From contig CACJNF010000007.1 in the NCBI GenBank assembly GCA_902594745.1, forward strand, positions 1 to 53,071: a DNA stretch of 53,071 bases, in the 5' to 3' direction. Positions 21,320 through 30,641 of the stretch are shown piece by piece. Within the stretch, counting starts at the first letter, position 1. The number at the start of each line of letters is the position of its first letter. The notes beneath the pieces are model-generated. The model worked only from the letters and a program-made list of their open reading frames with translations. It did no database searches and had not been told where the DNA came from. The position numbers and the translations under genes were made by a program. Source of the stretch: an uncultured Bacteroidota bacterium. Its GTDB lineage: Bacteria; Bacteroidota; Bacteroidia; Flavobacteriales; Flavobacteriaceae.

Positions 21320-21631
21320 ATGAATAAAATAAAAATTAAAAAAGGAGATCAAGTACTAGTTATTGCTGGAGAAAATAAAGGAGCTAAAGGCACAGTTCTC
21401 AAAATTCTTTATAATTCAAACAAAGCAATTGTCGAAGGTATTAATACAGTTAAAAGACACACTAAGCCAAACTCTGAGAACCCAAAAGGTGGTATAGTTG
21501 AGAAACAGCTACCTATTAATATTTCCAATTTATCATTAATGACTAAGGATGGTGAGAAAACTAGGGTAGGTTATAAAGTTGAGGATGGAAAAAAAGTTAG
21601 GATATCTATAAAATCTAAAGAAATAATCTAA
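21320..21631 (+). CDS. rplX: 50S ribosomal protein L24
   Basis: The 103-residue L24 starts 50S assembly and lies by the tunnel exit. The KOW motif is [20 protein letters not shown], followed by [27 protein letters not shown] place the start at the ATG at 21320; a TTG at 21311 and a GTG at 21317 are in frame, but the ATG gives the usual length with [10 protein letters not shown] directly before the KOW core. Confidence 0.96.
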   Translation: MNKIKIKKGDQVLVIAGENKGAKGTVLKILYNSNKAIVEGINTVKRHTKPNSENPKGGIVEKQLPINISNLSLMTKDGEKTRVGYKVEDGKKVRISIKSKEII

Positions 21632-21633
21632 TA

Positions 21634-22182
21634 ATGAGCTACACACCAAGACTTAAAGAAGATTACTCTAACAAGATTGTTAATGAATTAAAAGACAAAC
21701 TTCAGTTGGATAATATAATGCAGGTTCCAGTTTTAGAAAAAATTGTTATTTCTAGAGGAGTTGGTGCTGCAGTTAGTGATAAAAAACTTGTAGATCATGC
21801 TGTTGAAGAGTTAACACTTATCTCAGGTCAAAAAGCTATTGCAACTCTTTCAAAGAAAGATGTTGCTTCATTTAAGCTTCGTAAAGGATCTCCAATTGGA
21901 GCTAAAGTAACATTAAGAGGTGAAAGAATGTATGAGTTTCTTGATAGGCTTATTACTATAGCTCTTCCAAGAGTTAGAGACTTCCAAGGTATAAATCCAA
22001 AGGGATTTGATGGAAGAGGAAATTACAACTTGGGAGTTAGAGAACAAATTATATTCCCTGAGATAAACATCGATAAAGTAAATAAGATCGCAGGAATGGA
22101 TATAACTTTTGTTACAAGTACAAACTCTGATAAAGAGGCTCAAGCATTATTAACAGATTTAGGATTACCATTTAAAAAATAA
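21634..22182 (+). CDS. rplE: 50S ribosomal protein L5
   Basis: The 182-residue L5 binds 5S rRNA and contacts P-site t[41 protein letters not shown] and the C-terminal [20 protein letters not shown] mark the family. It lies 2 bases after rplX and 5 before rpsN. Confidence 0.99.
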   Translation: MSYTPRLKEDYSNKIVNELKDKLQLDNIMQVPVLEKIVISRGVGAAVSDKKLVDHAVEELTLISGQKAIATLSKKDVASFKLRKGSPIGAKVTLRGERMYEFLDRLITIALPRVRDFQGINPKGFDGRGNYNLGVREQIIFPEINIDKVNKIAGMDITFVTSTNSDKEAQALLTDLGLPFKK

Positions 22183-22187
22183 GAATT

Positions 22188-22457
22188 ATGGCAAAAGAAT
22201 CAATGAAAGCTAGGGAAAGAAAAAGACAACGTATAGTTGCGAAATATGCTGCAAAAAGACAAGCATTAAAAGATGCTAAAGATTATGTGGGTCTTCAAAA
22301 ACTTCCTAAAAACGCATCACCAGTTAGATTACATAATAGATGTAAACTTACTGGAAGACCAAAAGGATATATAAGGCAATTTGGGATTTCAAGAGTTATG
22401 TTTAGAGAAATGGCTAATAAAGGTTTAATCCCAGGAGTAACTAAAGCAAGTTGGTAA
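22188..22457 (+). CDS. rpsN: 30S ribosomal protein S14, zinc-free type
   Basis: The 89-residue S14 is the long form without the CxxC...CxxC zinc site; only one Cys remains, in [33 protein letters not shown] opens it and [25 protein letters not shown] closes it. It fits between rplE and rpsH in the usual spc order. Confidence 0.99.
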   Translation: MAKESMKARERKRQRIVAKYAAKRQALKDAKDYVGLQKLPKNASPVRLHNRCKLTGRPKGYIRQFGISRVMFREMANKGLIPGVTKASW

Positions 22458-22467
22458 ATTAAAGATT

Positions 22468-22869
22468 ATGTATACAGACACTATTGCAGATTATTTAACT
22501 AGAATTAGAAATGCCAGCATGGCAGGTCACAAAGTTGTTGATATACCTTCATCTAATATTAAGAAGGATATTACAAAAATACTTTTTGATCAAGGTTATA
22601 TTCTTAGTTACAAGTTTGAGGAAACAAAAAATAATCAAGGGAGTATAAAAATTGCTTTGAAGTACGATTCAATTTCTAAAGAACCTGTAATTAAAGAGAT
22701 ACAAAGAATTAGTAAGCCTGGATTGAGGAAATACTCTAGCTCACAAGAGTTCCCAAGAATTTTAAATGGTTTGGGAATATCAATAGTTTCTACATCTAAA
22801 GGTGTTATGACAGGGAAGCAAGCTGCAAGCCAGAATATTGGAGGTGAATTAATCTGTTATGTATTTTAA
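22468..22869 (+). CDS. rpsH: 30S ribosomal protein S8
   Basis: The 133-residue S8 binds the central domain of 16S rRNA; in E. coli it represses the spc operon. YTDTIADYLTRIRNASMAGH opens it, and the C-terminal GISIVSTSKGVMTGKQAASQNIGGELICYVF is intact. No separate regulatory leader is visible in this operon at rplE. Confidence 0.99.
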   Translation: MYTDTIADYLTRIRNASMAGHKVVDIPSSNIKKDITKILFDQGYILSYKFEETKNNQGSIKIALKYDSISKEPVIKEIQRISKPGLRKYSSSQEFPRILNGLGISIVSTSKGVMTGKQAASQNIGGELICYVF

Positions 22870-22879
22870 AAAATAAGTT

Positions 22880-23422
22880 ATGTCAAGAATAGGAAATAGT
22901 CCAATAAGTATTCCAGAAGGTGTTTCGGTAAACGTTAACAATAATGTTATTACTATTAGTGGTAAAAATGGTGAAATGTCTCAAGTTTTTGATGGAGTTA
23001 GTTTTGACATATCAGATAATACAATTCTAGTAAAAAGAAATTCTGAATCTAAGGATCACAAATCAAAGCATGGATTATACAGATCACTGGTTGCAAATAT
23101 GGTAACAGGAGTTTCAGAAGGTTTTACAAAAGAACTTGAACTAGTTGGAGTTGGTTACAGAGCAAGTAATTCTGGTCAAAAATTAGATCTTTCACTTGGA
23201 TTCTCTCACACGATTGTATTGGATATAGCTCCAGAGGTTAAAGTCGAAGCTATTAATGAAAAAGGACAAAATCCAATTATTAAACTTACATCAATGGACA
23301 AGCAACTAGTAGGTCATGTTGCTGCTAAAATTCGTTCTTTTAGAAAACCAGAGCCATACAAAGGAAAAGGAATTAAGTTCGTTGGTGAGCAAATAAGAAG
23401 AAAAGCAGGTAAATCAGCTTAA
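22880..23422 (+). CDS. rplF: 50S ribosomal protein L6
   Basis: The 180-residue L6 lies near the factor-binding site. [15 protein letters not shown] opens it, with [26 protein letters not shown] in the centre and the C-terminal signature [22 protein letters not shown]. rplR starts after one base. Confidence 0.99.
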   Translation: MSRIGNSPISIPEGVSVNVNNNVITISGKNGEMSQVFDGVSFDISDNTILVKRNSESKDHKSKHGLYRSLVANMVTGVSEGFTKELELVGVGYRASNSGQKLDLSLGFSHTIVLDIAPEVKVEAINEKGQNPIIKLTSMDKQLVGHVAAKIRSFRKPEPYKGKGIKFVGEQIRRKAGKSA

Positions 23423-23423
23423 T

Positions 23424-23783
23424 ATGGGAAATACTAAAACATACAGAAGAAATAGAATTAGACAAAGAATTAAGAAAGTGATTTCAGGTACATCTGATTT
23501 TCCTAGATTATCTGTGTTTAGAAGTAACAAAGAAATTTATTGCCAGTTAATAGATGATGTTAGTGGAAAGACCATAATGCAATCTTCTTCTCGCGACAAG
23601 TCTATTACTGATTTAAAATTAGGAACTAACATGGAAGTTTCTTTTAATGTTGGTAAGACTCTTGCTGAAAAAGCTGTTAAAAAAGGTATTGAAAAAATAA
23701 AATTTGATAGAGGGGGTTACCTTTATCATGGTAGAGTTAAATCACTTGCTGAAGGTGCAAGGGAAGGTGGACTTAAATTTTAA
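23424..23783 (+). CDS. rplR: 50S ribosomal protein L18
   Basis: The 119-residue L18 binds 5S rRNA with L5. [32 protein letters not shown] is the N-terminal region (about 6-37) and the end is [22 protein letters not shown]. It lies 2 bases before rpsE. Confidence 0.99.
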   Translation: MGNTKTYRRNRIRQRIKKVISGTSDFPRLSVFRSNKEIYCQLIDDVSGKTIMQSSSRDKSITDLKLGTNMEVSFNVGKTLAEKAVKKGIEKIKFDRGGYLYHGRVKSLAEGAREGGLKF

Positions 23784-23785
23784 TT

Positions 23786-24310
23786 ATGTATAAAAATTAT
23801 AAAAACGTCGAACTTGTAAAACCTGCTGGATTAGATCTTAAAGACAGACTTGTAGGTGTTCAAAGAGTAACTAAAGTAACTAAAGGTGGTAGAGCTTTTG
23901 GTTTCTCTGCTATTGTTGTGGTAGGAGATGAAAATGGTGTTGTTGGACATGGTCTTGGAAAAGCAAAAGAAGTTACAATCGCAATCTCTAAAGCGGTTGA
24001 AGATGCAAAGAAAAATTTAGTAAGGATTCCAATTGAAAATGGAACACTTCCACATGAGCAGAAAGGTAAATTTGGGGGTGCTAAAGTATTTATTAAGCCT
24101 GCAACTGAAGGTACAGGGGTAATTGCTGGTGGTGCAGTTAGATCAGTTCTAGAAGCTGTTGGTGTTCAAAATGTACTTTCTAAATCACAGGGATCTTCAA
24201 ATCCACATAATGTTGTAAAGGCTACTTTTGACGCACTACTTAATCTAAGAAGTCCGTTAATGATTTCAAAACAAAGAGGTATTTCTCTTGATAAAGTATT
24301 TAAAGGATGA
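23786..24310 (+). CDS. rpsE: 30S ribosomal protein S5
   Basis: The 174-residue S5 takes part in decoding accuracy and mRNA unwinding. [21 protein letters not shown] and [20 protein letters not shown] are the central motifs, and [18 protein letters not shown] follows. The end overlaps the rpmD start by four bases (ATGA), implying translational coupling. Confidence 0.99.
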   Translation: MYKNYKNVELVKPAGLDLKDRLVGVQRVTKVTKGGRAFGFSAIVVVGDENGVVGHGLGKAKEVTIAISKAVEDAKKNLVRIPIENGTLPHEQKGKFGGAKVFIKPATEGTGVIAGGAVRSVLEAVGVQNVLSKSQGSSNPHNVVKATFDALLNLRSPLMISKQRGISLDKVFKG

Positions 24311-24495
24311 GTAAGAAAGTTAGAATTAAACAAGTAAGAAGTACTATTAAAAGACTAGAGTCTCAAAAGAGAACCCTTAGAGCCTTAGGTTTAAGGAAAA
24401 TTGGAATGGAAGTTGAACATGAGTTAAGTCCATCAATTTCTGGTATGATAGATAAAGTTAAACACCTTATAGAGATTAATTCTGTAAAAAAATAA
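24307..24495 (+). CDS. rpmD: 50S ribosomal protein L30
   Basis: The 62-residue L30 shows [29 protein letters not shown] (residues 5-33), the family signature, in a short bacterial form. The ATG overlaps the rpsE stop. L30 is missing from some bacteria but is retained here. Confidence 0.98.
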   Translation: MSKKVRIKQVRSTIKRLESQKRTLRALGLRKIGMEVEHELSPSISGMIDKVKHLIEINSVKK

Positions 24496-24497
24496 TT

Positions 24498-24950
24498 ATG
24501 AGCTTAAATAATTTACAGCCTGCAAAAGGTTCGAATAAGACAAGTGGTAAAAGGCTTGGTAGAGGTCAAGGTTCCGGAAAAGGTGGTACCTCAACAAAAG
24601 GCCATAAAGGTGCTCAATCAAGATCTGGATATTCTAGAAAGATTGGTTTTGAAGGTGGACAGATGCCCCTTCAAAGAAGGATTCCAAAGTTTGGTTTTAA
24701 TAATATTAATAGGATTGAATATAAAACTATTAATGTAGATGATATACAGACTTTAGTTGATGATAAAAAAATCAAAAAAGATTTAACCTTTGAAAAGATG
24801 ATTGAGTTAAGAATTGCCAAAAAAGGTGATCTTGTTAAAGTTCTAGGCAGAGGAAAAATTGATGTTCCTGTAAATGTTGCTGCTCATAAATTTTCCACAT
24901 CAGCTGAAAAGTTAATTGAAAAGGCTGGTGGTAAAATAACTAAAATATAA
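24498..24950 (+). CDS. rplO: 50S ribosomal protein L15
   Basis: The 150-residue L15 has the glycine-rich basic N-terminus GKRLGRGQGSGKGGTSTKGHKG, then GFEGGQMPLQRRIPKFGF, and a C-terminal domain ending in SAEKLIEKAGGKITKI. It sits just before secY with one base between. Confidence 0.99.
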   Translation: MSLNNLQPAKGSNKTSGKRLGRGQGSGKGGTSTKGHKGAQSRSGYSRKIGFEGGQMPLQRRIPKFGFNNINRIEYKTINVDDIQTLVDDKKIKKDLTFEKMIELRIAKKGDLVKVLGRGKIDVPVNVAAHKFSTSAEKLIEKAGGKITKI

Positions 24951-24951
24951 A

Positions 24952-26304
24952 GTGAATAAATTAGTAGACATAATAAAAAATATATATAAAATTAAGGAGT
25001 TAAGAGATAGAATTCTTTTTACTCTAGGATTACTTTTAGTCTACAGATTAGGAGCACAAGTTGTACTTCCAGGTGTTGATTCCCTTGCTTTATCTGATCT
25101 TTCAACAAGATCTGATGGTGGTGGATTATTAGGTATTTTAAATGCCTTCACTGGAGGTGCCTTTGCAAATGCATCCATATTTGCACTTGGAATTATGCCA
25201 TACATTTCAGCAGCTATTGTTGTTCAATTAATGGGTGTAGCCCTTCCATATCTTCAAAAGCTTCAGAAAGAAGGTGAGAGTGGTAGAAAAAAAATTACAC
25301 AAATTACAAGATGGCTAACAATCTTTATTTGTGTTGTCCAAGCGCCTGCCTATTTGTACGGACTTAGTGCACTGGGTGTTCCTGATAGCGCATTTATTTT
25401 TGGTAGAACGCCAATGTTCGTTCTATCATCAATTATTATTTTAGTTACTGGCTGTATTTTTGCTATGTGGCTAGGTGAAAAAATAACAGACAAAGGAATT
25501 GGAAATGGTATATCACTTCTTATAACTGTTGGTATTGTTGCAACTTTACCACTTTCGTTCACCCAAAACCTTGTCTCAAGAGTTTCTGAAAGTAACGGAG
25601 GTTTAATAATGGTAGTTATTGAGCTAGCAGTATGGTTGGTAGTTATTCTATTATCAATACTATTAGTTATGGCTGTGAGACAAATACCAGTTCAATATGC
25701 AAGAAGAAACTCTGTGCCTGGATCTCAGTCACCAGGTATGGCAACAAGACAATACATACCCTTAAAGCTTAATGCTTCAGGTGTGATGCCAATAATCTTT
25801 GCTCAGGCACTTATGTTTGCACCAGCAACAATTGGTAGTGTTTTTAGTGACTCGTCAGTTGGTCAGTGGCTTCAAGCAAGTTTTTCTGACATATTTGGAT
25901 TATGGTATAATGTTTTATTTGCACTTCTAGTTATAATCTTTACATTTTTTTATACTGCTATAACAGTACCTACTAATAAAATGTCAGATGATTTAAAAAG
26001 AAGCGGTGGATTTGTTCCTGGTATAAGACCAGGTAACGAAACATCAGAATATTTAGATTCAGTGATGTCTCATATTACTTTTCCTGGATCTCTTTATCTA
26101 GCAGTTATAGCAATTTTCCCTGCTATAGTTGTCCAATTAATTGGAATGCAACAAGGTTGGGCACTTTTTTATGGAGGTACATCTCTTCTAATTATGGTAG
26201 GAGTTGCTATTGACACAATACAACAAGTAAATGCATATTTACTTAATCATCATTATGATGGACTTATGAAATCTGGTTCAATGAGAAGTAAACCAACTAT
26301 ATAA
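24952..26304 (+). CDS. secY: Protein translocase subunit SecY
   Basis: The 450-residue channel subunit of SecYEG has about ten membrane segments. Typical pieces are [26 protein letters not shown] near the N-terminus, [30 protein letters not shown], the cytosolic loop [10 protein letters not shown], and [21 protein letters not shown]. The start is GTG, one base after rplO; the next in-frame ATG would remove the first membrane segment, so I keep GTG. It works with YidC encoded at 9910. secE and secG are elsewhere. Confidence 0.98.
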   Translation: MNKLVDIIKNIYKIKELRDRILFTLGLLLVYRLGAQVVLPGVDSLALSDLSTRSDGGGLLGILNAFTGGAFANASIFALGIMPYISAAIVVQLMGVALPYLQKLQKEGESGRKKITQITRWLTIFICVVQAPAYLYGLSALGVPDSAFIFGRTPMFVLSSIIILVTGCIFAMWLGEKITDKGIGNGISLLITVGIVATLPLSFTQNLVSRVSESNGGLIMVVIELAVWLVVILLSILLVMAVRQIPVQYARRNSVPGSQSPGMATRQYIPLKLNASGVMPIIFAQALMFAPATIGSVFSDSSVGQWLQASFSDIFGLWYNVLFALLVIIFTFFYTAITVPTNKMSDDLKRSGGFVPGIRPGNETSEYLDSVMSHITFPGSLYLAVIAIFPAIVVQLIGMQQGWALFYGGTSLLIMVGVAIDTIQQVNAYLLNHHYDGLMKSGSMRSKPTI

Positions 26305-26305
26305 T

Positions 26306-26521
26306 ATGGCTAAACAAAAATCTATAGAACAAGAAGGTAAAATTATAGAGGCTCTTTCTAATGCTATGTTTAGAGTAGAACTTGAGAATGGACATATTGT
26401 TACGGCCCATATTTCCGGTAAGATGCGTTTGCATTATATTAAGCTTCTTCCAGGTGATAAAGTAAAACTTGAGATGAGTCCATATGATTTGACAAAGGCA
26501 AGAATAACATTTAGAATGTAA
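26306..26521 (+). CDS. infA: Translation initiation factor IF-1
   Basis: The 71-residue S1/OB-fold factor blocks the A site during initiation. [66 protein letters not shown] cover the whole family pattern (about residues 1-30 and 35-70). It starts one base after secY. Confidence 0.99.
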   Translation: MAKQKSIEQEGKIIEALSNAMFRVELENGHIVTAHISGKMRLHYIKLLPGDKVKLEMSPYDLTKARITFRM

Positions 26522-26527
26522 AATATT

Positions 26528-26644
26528 ATGAAAGTAAGAGCATCAATAAAGAAAAGAAGTAGTGAATGTAAAATCGTCAGAAGAAAAGGTCGATTATATG
26601 TTATTAATAAAAAAAATCCAAGATTTAAACAAAGACAAGGTTAA
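26528..26644 (+). CDS. rpmJ: 50S ribosomal protein L36, zinc-free type
   Basis: A 38-residue protein read directly from the sequence: [20 protein letters not shown], then [18 protein letters not shown]. The PRFKQRQG end and [11 protein letters not shown] core identify L36. Only one of the usual zinc ligands, Cys14, remains, so it cannot bind zinc in the normal way. It lies 6 bases after infA and 2 before rpsM, the expected position. Confidence 0.97.
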   Translation: MKVRASIKKRSSECKIVRRKGRLYVINKKNPRFKQRQG

Positions 26645-26646
26645 TT

Positions 26647-27021
26647 ATGGCAAGAATTTCAGGAATAGATATACCAAAGGATAAAAGAGGAGCAATAGCT
26701 TTAACTTACATATATGGAATAGGCAGGAGCCTTGCATTAACAATTTTAGAAGAGGCTAAAGTTGATTCAAATAAGAAAGTTTCTGATTGGGATGATAAAG
26801 AAATTGCTAGTATAAGGGATGTTGTTGGAAAACTTAAGATTGAAGGTGAGTTGAGATCAGAGTCACAGCTAAATATTAAAAGATTAATGGATATTGGAAG
26901 TTTTAGAGGTATTAGACATAGAACTGGTTTACCATTAAGAGGTCAGAGAACAAAAAATAATTCTAGAACAAGAAAAGGAAAAAGAAAAACTGTAGCTAAT
27001 AAGAAAAAAGCAACTAAATAA
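26647..27021 (+). CDS. rpsM: 30S ribosomal protein S13
   Basis: The 124-residue S13 lies in the 30S head and contacts P-site tRNA through its basic tail. [25 protein letters not shown] opens it and [30 protein letters not shown] is near the C-terminus (about 90-117). Confidence 0.99.
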   Translation: MARISGIDIPKDKRGAIALTYIYGIGRSLALTILEEAKVDSNKKVSDWDDKEIASIRDVVGKLKIEGELRSESQLNIKRLMDIGSFRGIRHRTGLPLRGQRTKNNSRTRKGKRKTVANKKKATK

Positions 27022-27023
27022 TT

Positions 27024-27407
27024 ATGGCAAAATCTACTAGTAAAAAAAGAAAAGTAATTGTTGATGCATCTGGTGAAGCTCATATAAACGCTTCATTCAA
27101 TAACATAATTATATCAATTACTAATTTAAAAGGTGAAGTTATATCATGGTCTTCAGCTGGAAAAATGGGTTTTAGGGGTTCTAAGAAGAATACTCCATTT
27201 GCTGCTCAAACTGCGGCAGAGGATGCAGCTAAAATCGCTCATGATGCTGGTGTTAGAAGAATTAAAGTTTTAGTAAAAGGGCCTGGAAATGGAAGAGAGT
27301 CAGCTATTAGAACTTTACATAACAATGGACTAGAAGTTTCTGAAATTGTTGATGTTACTCCAATGCCACATAACGGATGTAGACCACCAAAAAGAAGAAG
27401 AGTTTAA
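27024..27407 (+). CDS. rpsK: 30S ribosomal protein S11
   Basis: The 127-residue S11 is on the 30S platform. [44 protein letters not shown] and the C-terminal [17 protein letters not shown] are typical. The NG in the last motif is the site where isoaspartate has been found in relatives. Confidence 0.99.
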   Translation: MAKSTSKKRKVIVDASGEAHINASFNNIIISITNLKGEVISWSSAGKMGFRGSKKNTPFAAQTAAEDAAKIAHDAGVRRIKVLVKGPGNGRESAIRTLHNNGLEVSEIVDVTPMPHNGCRPPKRRRV

Positions 27408-27421
27408 TAAATATAATTTAA

Positions 27422-28027
27422 ATGGCAAGATACAGAGGACCCAAAACAAAAATATCTAGAAAGTTCGGTGAACCACTATTTGGTGAGGATCGTTCTTTAG
27501 AGAAAAAAAATTACCCGCCAGGGCAACATGGTAATACAAAAAGAAGAGCCAAAAAATCAGAATATGCAATTCAGCTTATGGAAAAGCAGAAGGCCAAATA
27601 TACTTATGGTATTCTTGAAAAGCAGTTTAGAAACATATATGATAAGGCTAATAGAGGAAAAGGTATTACAGGTGAGCTACTTTTACAGCTATGTGAATCT
27701 AGACTTGATAATGTTGTATATAGGATGGGAATATCTAATACAAGAGATGGTGCAAGACAGTTAGTTTCTCACAAGCATATACTTGTTAATGGATCAATTG
27801 TTAATATCCCATCATACACGCTAAGACCTGGAGACAAGGTTTCTATAAGAGAGAAATCTAAATCTTTAAAGGCAATTGATAGTTCTCTCAGAGAAAATAT
27901 ATCTGAATATGAATGGATAAAATTTAATAGAGAACGTCTCGAAGGTGAATTTATTTCTCTTCCAGAAAGAGAACAAATTCCTGAAAATATTAAGGAACAA
28001 CTTATTGTTGAATTATACTCAAAATAA
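27422..28027 (+). CDS. rpsD: 30S ribosomal protein S4
   Basis: The 201-residue S4 nucleates 30S assembly; in E. coli it represses the alpha operon. It starts [20 protein letters not shown], lacks the N-terminal zinc cysteines, and has the S4 RNA-binding domain with [33 protein letters not shown] (about 90-122). It is 14 bases from rpsK, one of the wider gaps in the operon. Confidence 0.99.
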   Translation: MARYRGPKTKISRKFGEPLFGEDRSLEKKNYPPGQHGNTKRRAKKSEYAIQLMEKQKAKYTYGILEKQFRNIYDKANRGKGITGELLLQLCESRLDNVVYRMGISNTRDGARQLVSHKHILVNGSIVNIPSYTLRPGDKVSIREKSKSLKAIDSSLRENISEYEWIKFNRERLEGEFISLPEREQIPENIKEQLIVELYSK

Positions 28028-28032
28028 AAAAT

Positions 28033-29025
28033 ATGGCAATTTTAAACTTTCAAAAACCAGATAAAGTAATCATGATAGACTCTACTGAGTCTCATGGTAA
28101 ATTTGAATTTAGACCTTTAGAACCAGGATATGGTTTAACTATTGGTAACGCTCTAAGAAGAGTATTGTTATCTTCTTTAGAAGGTTATGCGTTTACATCT
28201 ATCAAAATTGATGGTGTAGATCATGAATTTTCTACAATTGAGGGTGTAGTCGAGGATGTAACAGAAATCATCTTAAACATAAAGCAAATTAGGCTGAAGA
28301 GACAAATTGACGATGTTGATAATGAAAAGATTAATGTAATTGTTGGTAATCAAAAAGTACTAAAAGCCTCAGACCTTCAAAAATTCATATCTGGTTTCCA
28401 AATTCTGAATCCTGACCTTGTTATATGTAATCTAGAAAAAGATGTTAAGCTAAGTATTGAGCTAAACATTGATAAGGGTAGAGGATATGTTCCAGCTGAA
28501 GAAAATAAAAAATATAATGAGTCTGTTGGAGTAATTGCTATTGACTCAATTTACACTCCAATAAAGAATGTTAAGTATGATATTGAAAATTATAGAGTAG
28601 AACAAAAGACTGATTATGAAAAACTTGTTTTTGAGATAGTCACCGATGGTTCAATACATCCAAAAGATGCTCTTACTGAAGCTGCAAAAATACTTATACA
28701 CCATTTTATGCTATTCTCTGATGAACTTATTACTCTTGAGGCAGATGAAATCGCTCAATCTGAGACTTATGATGAAGAATCTCTTCACATGAGACAGCTT
28801 CTTAAGACAAAACTTATAGATATGGATTTATCTGTTAGAGCTTTAAATTGTCTGAAAGCTGCTGAGGTTGATACATTAGGTGATCTTGTTTCCTTCAATA
28901 AAAACGACTTAATGAAGTTTAGAAACTTTGGTAGAAAGTCATTAACAGAGCTAGAGGAATTAGTTATACTAAAAGGTTTATCATTTGGTATGGATCTTAC
29001 TAAATATAAACTAGATAAAGATTAA
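28033..29025 (+). CDS. rpoA: RNA polymerase subunit alpha
   Basis: The 330-residue alpha subunit starts RNA polymerase assembly. The N-terminal dimerisation domain shows [30 protein letters not shown] (about 24-53) and [11 protein letters not shown]. The C-terminal domain, which binds UP elements and activators, has [21 protein letters not shown] and [13 protein letters not shown]. Length is normal. A-tracts upstream of rpsL and rpmE2 could be contacts for this domain. Confidence 0.99.
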   Translation: MAILNFQKPDKVIMIDSTESHGKFEFRPLEPGYGLTIGNALRRVLLSSLEGYAFTSIKIDGVDHEFSTIEGVVEDVTEIILNIKQIRLKRQIDDVDNEKINVIVGNQKVLKASDLQKFISGFQILNPDLVICNLEKDVKLSIELNIDKGRGYVPAEENKKYNESVGVIAIDSIYTPIKNVKYDIENYRVEQKTDYEKLVFEIVTDGSIHPKDALTEAAKILIHHFMLFSDELITLEADEIAQSETYDEESLHMRQLLKTKLIDMDLSVRALNCLKAAEVDTLGDLVSFNKNDLMKFRNFGRKSLTELEELVILKGLSFGMDLTKYKLDKD

Positions 29026-29028
29026 AAA

Positions 29029-29463
29029 ATGAGACACGGTAAAAAAACAATTAAACTTGGTAGAAAATCAGCTCATAGAAAAGCTATGCTAGCTAATATG
29101 GCAGTATCATTAATTGAGCATAAAAGGATTACTACTACATCAACTAAAGCCAAAGCTTTAAAGATTTTTATTGAGCCTTTAATTACCAAGTCCAAAAATG
29201 ATAATACACATAATAGAAGACTTTGCTTTAGCAAATTGAGGAATAAGGATGGTGTCAAGACTCTATTTGATGAGATATCTCAAAAGGTAGCTAACAGACC
29301 AGGTGGGTATACAAGAATAATCAAATTAGGTAATAGAATGGGGGATAATGCATCAATGGCTATGATCGAGCTTGTAGATTTTAATAACTTGTATAATTCA
29401 AAACAAGTTAAAGAATCTCCAAAAGAACAAGTGGTCGATTCTGAGGAAAAACCTGAGTCTTAA
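29029..29463 (+). CDS. rplQ: 50S ribosomal protein L17
   Basis: The 144-residue L17 has [29 protein letters not shown] at the start, [20 protein letters not shown], and [30 protein letters not shown]. After residue 125 it carries an acidic/lysine tail ([17 protein letters not shown]), a variable extension seen in Bacteroidota. It is the last gene of the operon and a terminator follows. Confidence 0.99.
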   Translation: MRHGKKTIKLGRKSAHRKAMLANMAVSLIEHKRITTTSTKAKALKIFIEPLITKSKNDNTHNRRLCFSKLRNKDGVKTLFDEISQKVANRPGGYTRIIKLGNRMGDNASMAMIELVDFNNLYNSKQVKESPKEQVVDSEEKPES

Positions 29464-29488
29464 TATCACTAAATAAAAAGTAATTAAC

Positions 29489-29523
29489 AAAAGGACATAT
29501 GTGTTTTCATATGTCCTTTTTTT
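29489..29523 (+). terminator. Terminator of the ribosomal operon
   Basis: A perfect 13-base stem, AAAAGGACATATG with CATATGTCCTTTT, around a 6-base loop (29502-29507), runs into a T tract that ends at 29523. It lies 25 bases after rplQ and 20 bases before the carA ATG, so it separates the two operons. Confidence 0.88.
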
Positions 29524-29543
29524 ATGTAATTTTACTTTCCGAA

Positions 29544-30638
29544 ATGACTTACAAAAAAAGGAAAAAAGGACTCGTACTGTTAGCTGATGGTACGATTTTT
29601 TATGGTCGTTCTACCGGAATTAATGGCACTTCTTTTGGCGAAATCTGTTTTAATACTGGAGTAACTGGATATCAAGAAATATTTACTGATCCATCTTATT
29701 TTGGACAAATTATGGTAACTACAACTTCTCATATAGGAAACTACGGTATCAAAATGTCCGAATCTCAATCAAATAAAATTTATATCAGTGGACTAATTTG
29801 TAAAAATTTTAGTGCTGTAAACTCAAGATCAAACTCTGAATCAATTAAAAAATGGTTTGAATCAAACAGATTAGTTACTTTATGTGATGTTGACACTAGA
29901 GCTCTTGTAAGGTATATAAGAGATAATGGTGCAATGAATGCTGCTATAACTACAGAGGTTGATAAAATTTCAGATATCAAGAAAAAACTTAGCAATTTTC
30001 CAAGTATGAATGGATTAGAACTTGCATCTAAAGTTTCTACAAAAGAACCTTATGAAATTGGAAACAAACAATCTAAAAAAAGGTTAGCAGTAATCGACTT
30101 AGGAATTAAAAAAAATATACTTGATAATTTTGTTAAAAGAGATCTATTTGTTAAAGTTTTTCCATATGATTCAAGTCTTGATGAAATGCTAAAATTTAAA
30201 CCTAATGGATTTTTCCTTTCAAATGGTCCTGGCGATCCTGAACCATTAAAAACAGTGATAGAAACAACAAAAGAAATTCTTGAAAAAAATTATCCCTTAT
30301 TTGGGATCTGTCTTGGTCATCAAGTAATTGCACTGGCTAATGATATAAAAACATACAAAATGTTCAATGGTCATAGAGGTATCAATCACCCTGTTTTAAA
30401 CATCAATACAGGTAAAGGAGAAATAACATCTCAAAATCATGGTTTTGCGGTTGATTATGATACAGCTGTTGCTAACAAGTCAGTTAAAATCTCACATAAA
30501 CATTTGAATGATCAAACAGTCGCTGGGCTTGAAATAAAATCTAAGAATTGTTTTTCTGTTCAATATCATCCTGAGGCTGGTCCTGGTCCTAATGATGGAA
30601 ATTATTTATTTGATCAATTCTTATCAAAACTAAATTAA
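29544..30638 (+). CDS. carA: Carbamoyl phosphate synthase small subunit
   Basis: The 364-residue glutaminase subunit supplies ammonia to CarB for carbamoyl phosphate, used for pyrimidines and arginine. N-terminal motifs LADGTIFYGRSTG and FNTGVTGYQEIFTDPSY are followed by a class I amidotransferase with Cys in FGICLGHQVIALA and His-Glu in QYHPEAGPGPND. I choose the ATG at 29544; an ATG at 29499 lies inside the terminator hairpin and would add 15 hydrophobic residues foreign to the family. carB is not adjacent. No exact -7 motif was seen before it. eno follows after 3 bases. Confidence 0.96.
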   Translation: MTYKKRKKGLVLLADGTIFYGRSTGINGTSFGEICFNTGVTGYQEIFTDPSYFGQIMVTTTSHIGNYGIKMSESQSNKIYISGLICKNFSAVNSRSNSESIKKWFESNRLVTLCDVDTRALVRYIRDNGAMNAAITTEVDKISDIKKKLSNFPSMNGLELASKVSTKEPYEIGNKQSKKRLAVIDLGIKKNILDNFVKRDLFVKVFPYDSSLDEMLKFKPNGFFLSNGPGDPEPLKTVIETTKEILEKNYPLFGICLGHQVIALANDIKTYKMFNGHRGINHPVLNINTGKGEITSQNHGFAVDYDTAVANKSVKISHKHLNDQTVAGLEIKSKNCFSVQYHPEAGPGPNDGNYLFDQFLSKLN

Positions 30639-30641
30639 CCA

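Noticed and set aside
29499-29543. An ATG at 29499 as the carA start
   Set aside because: It lies inside the loop side of the terminator hairpin and would add a hydrophobic N-terminus not found in CarA.
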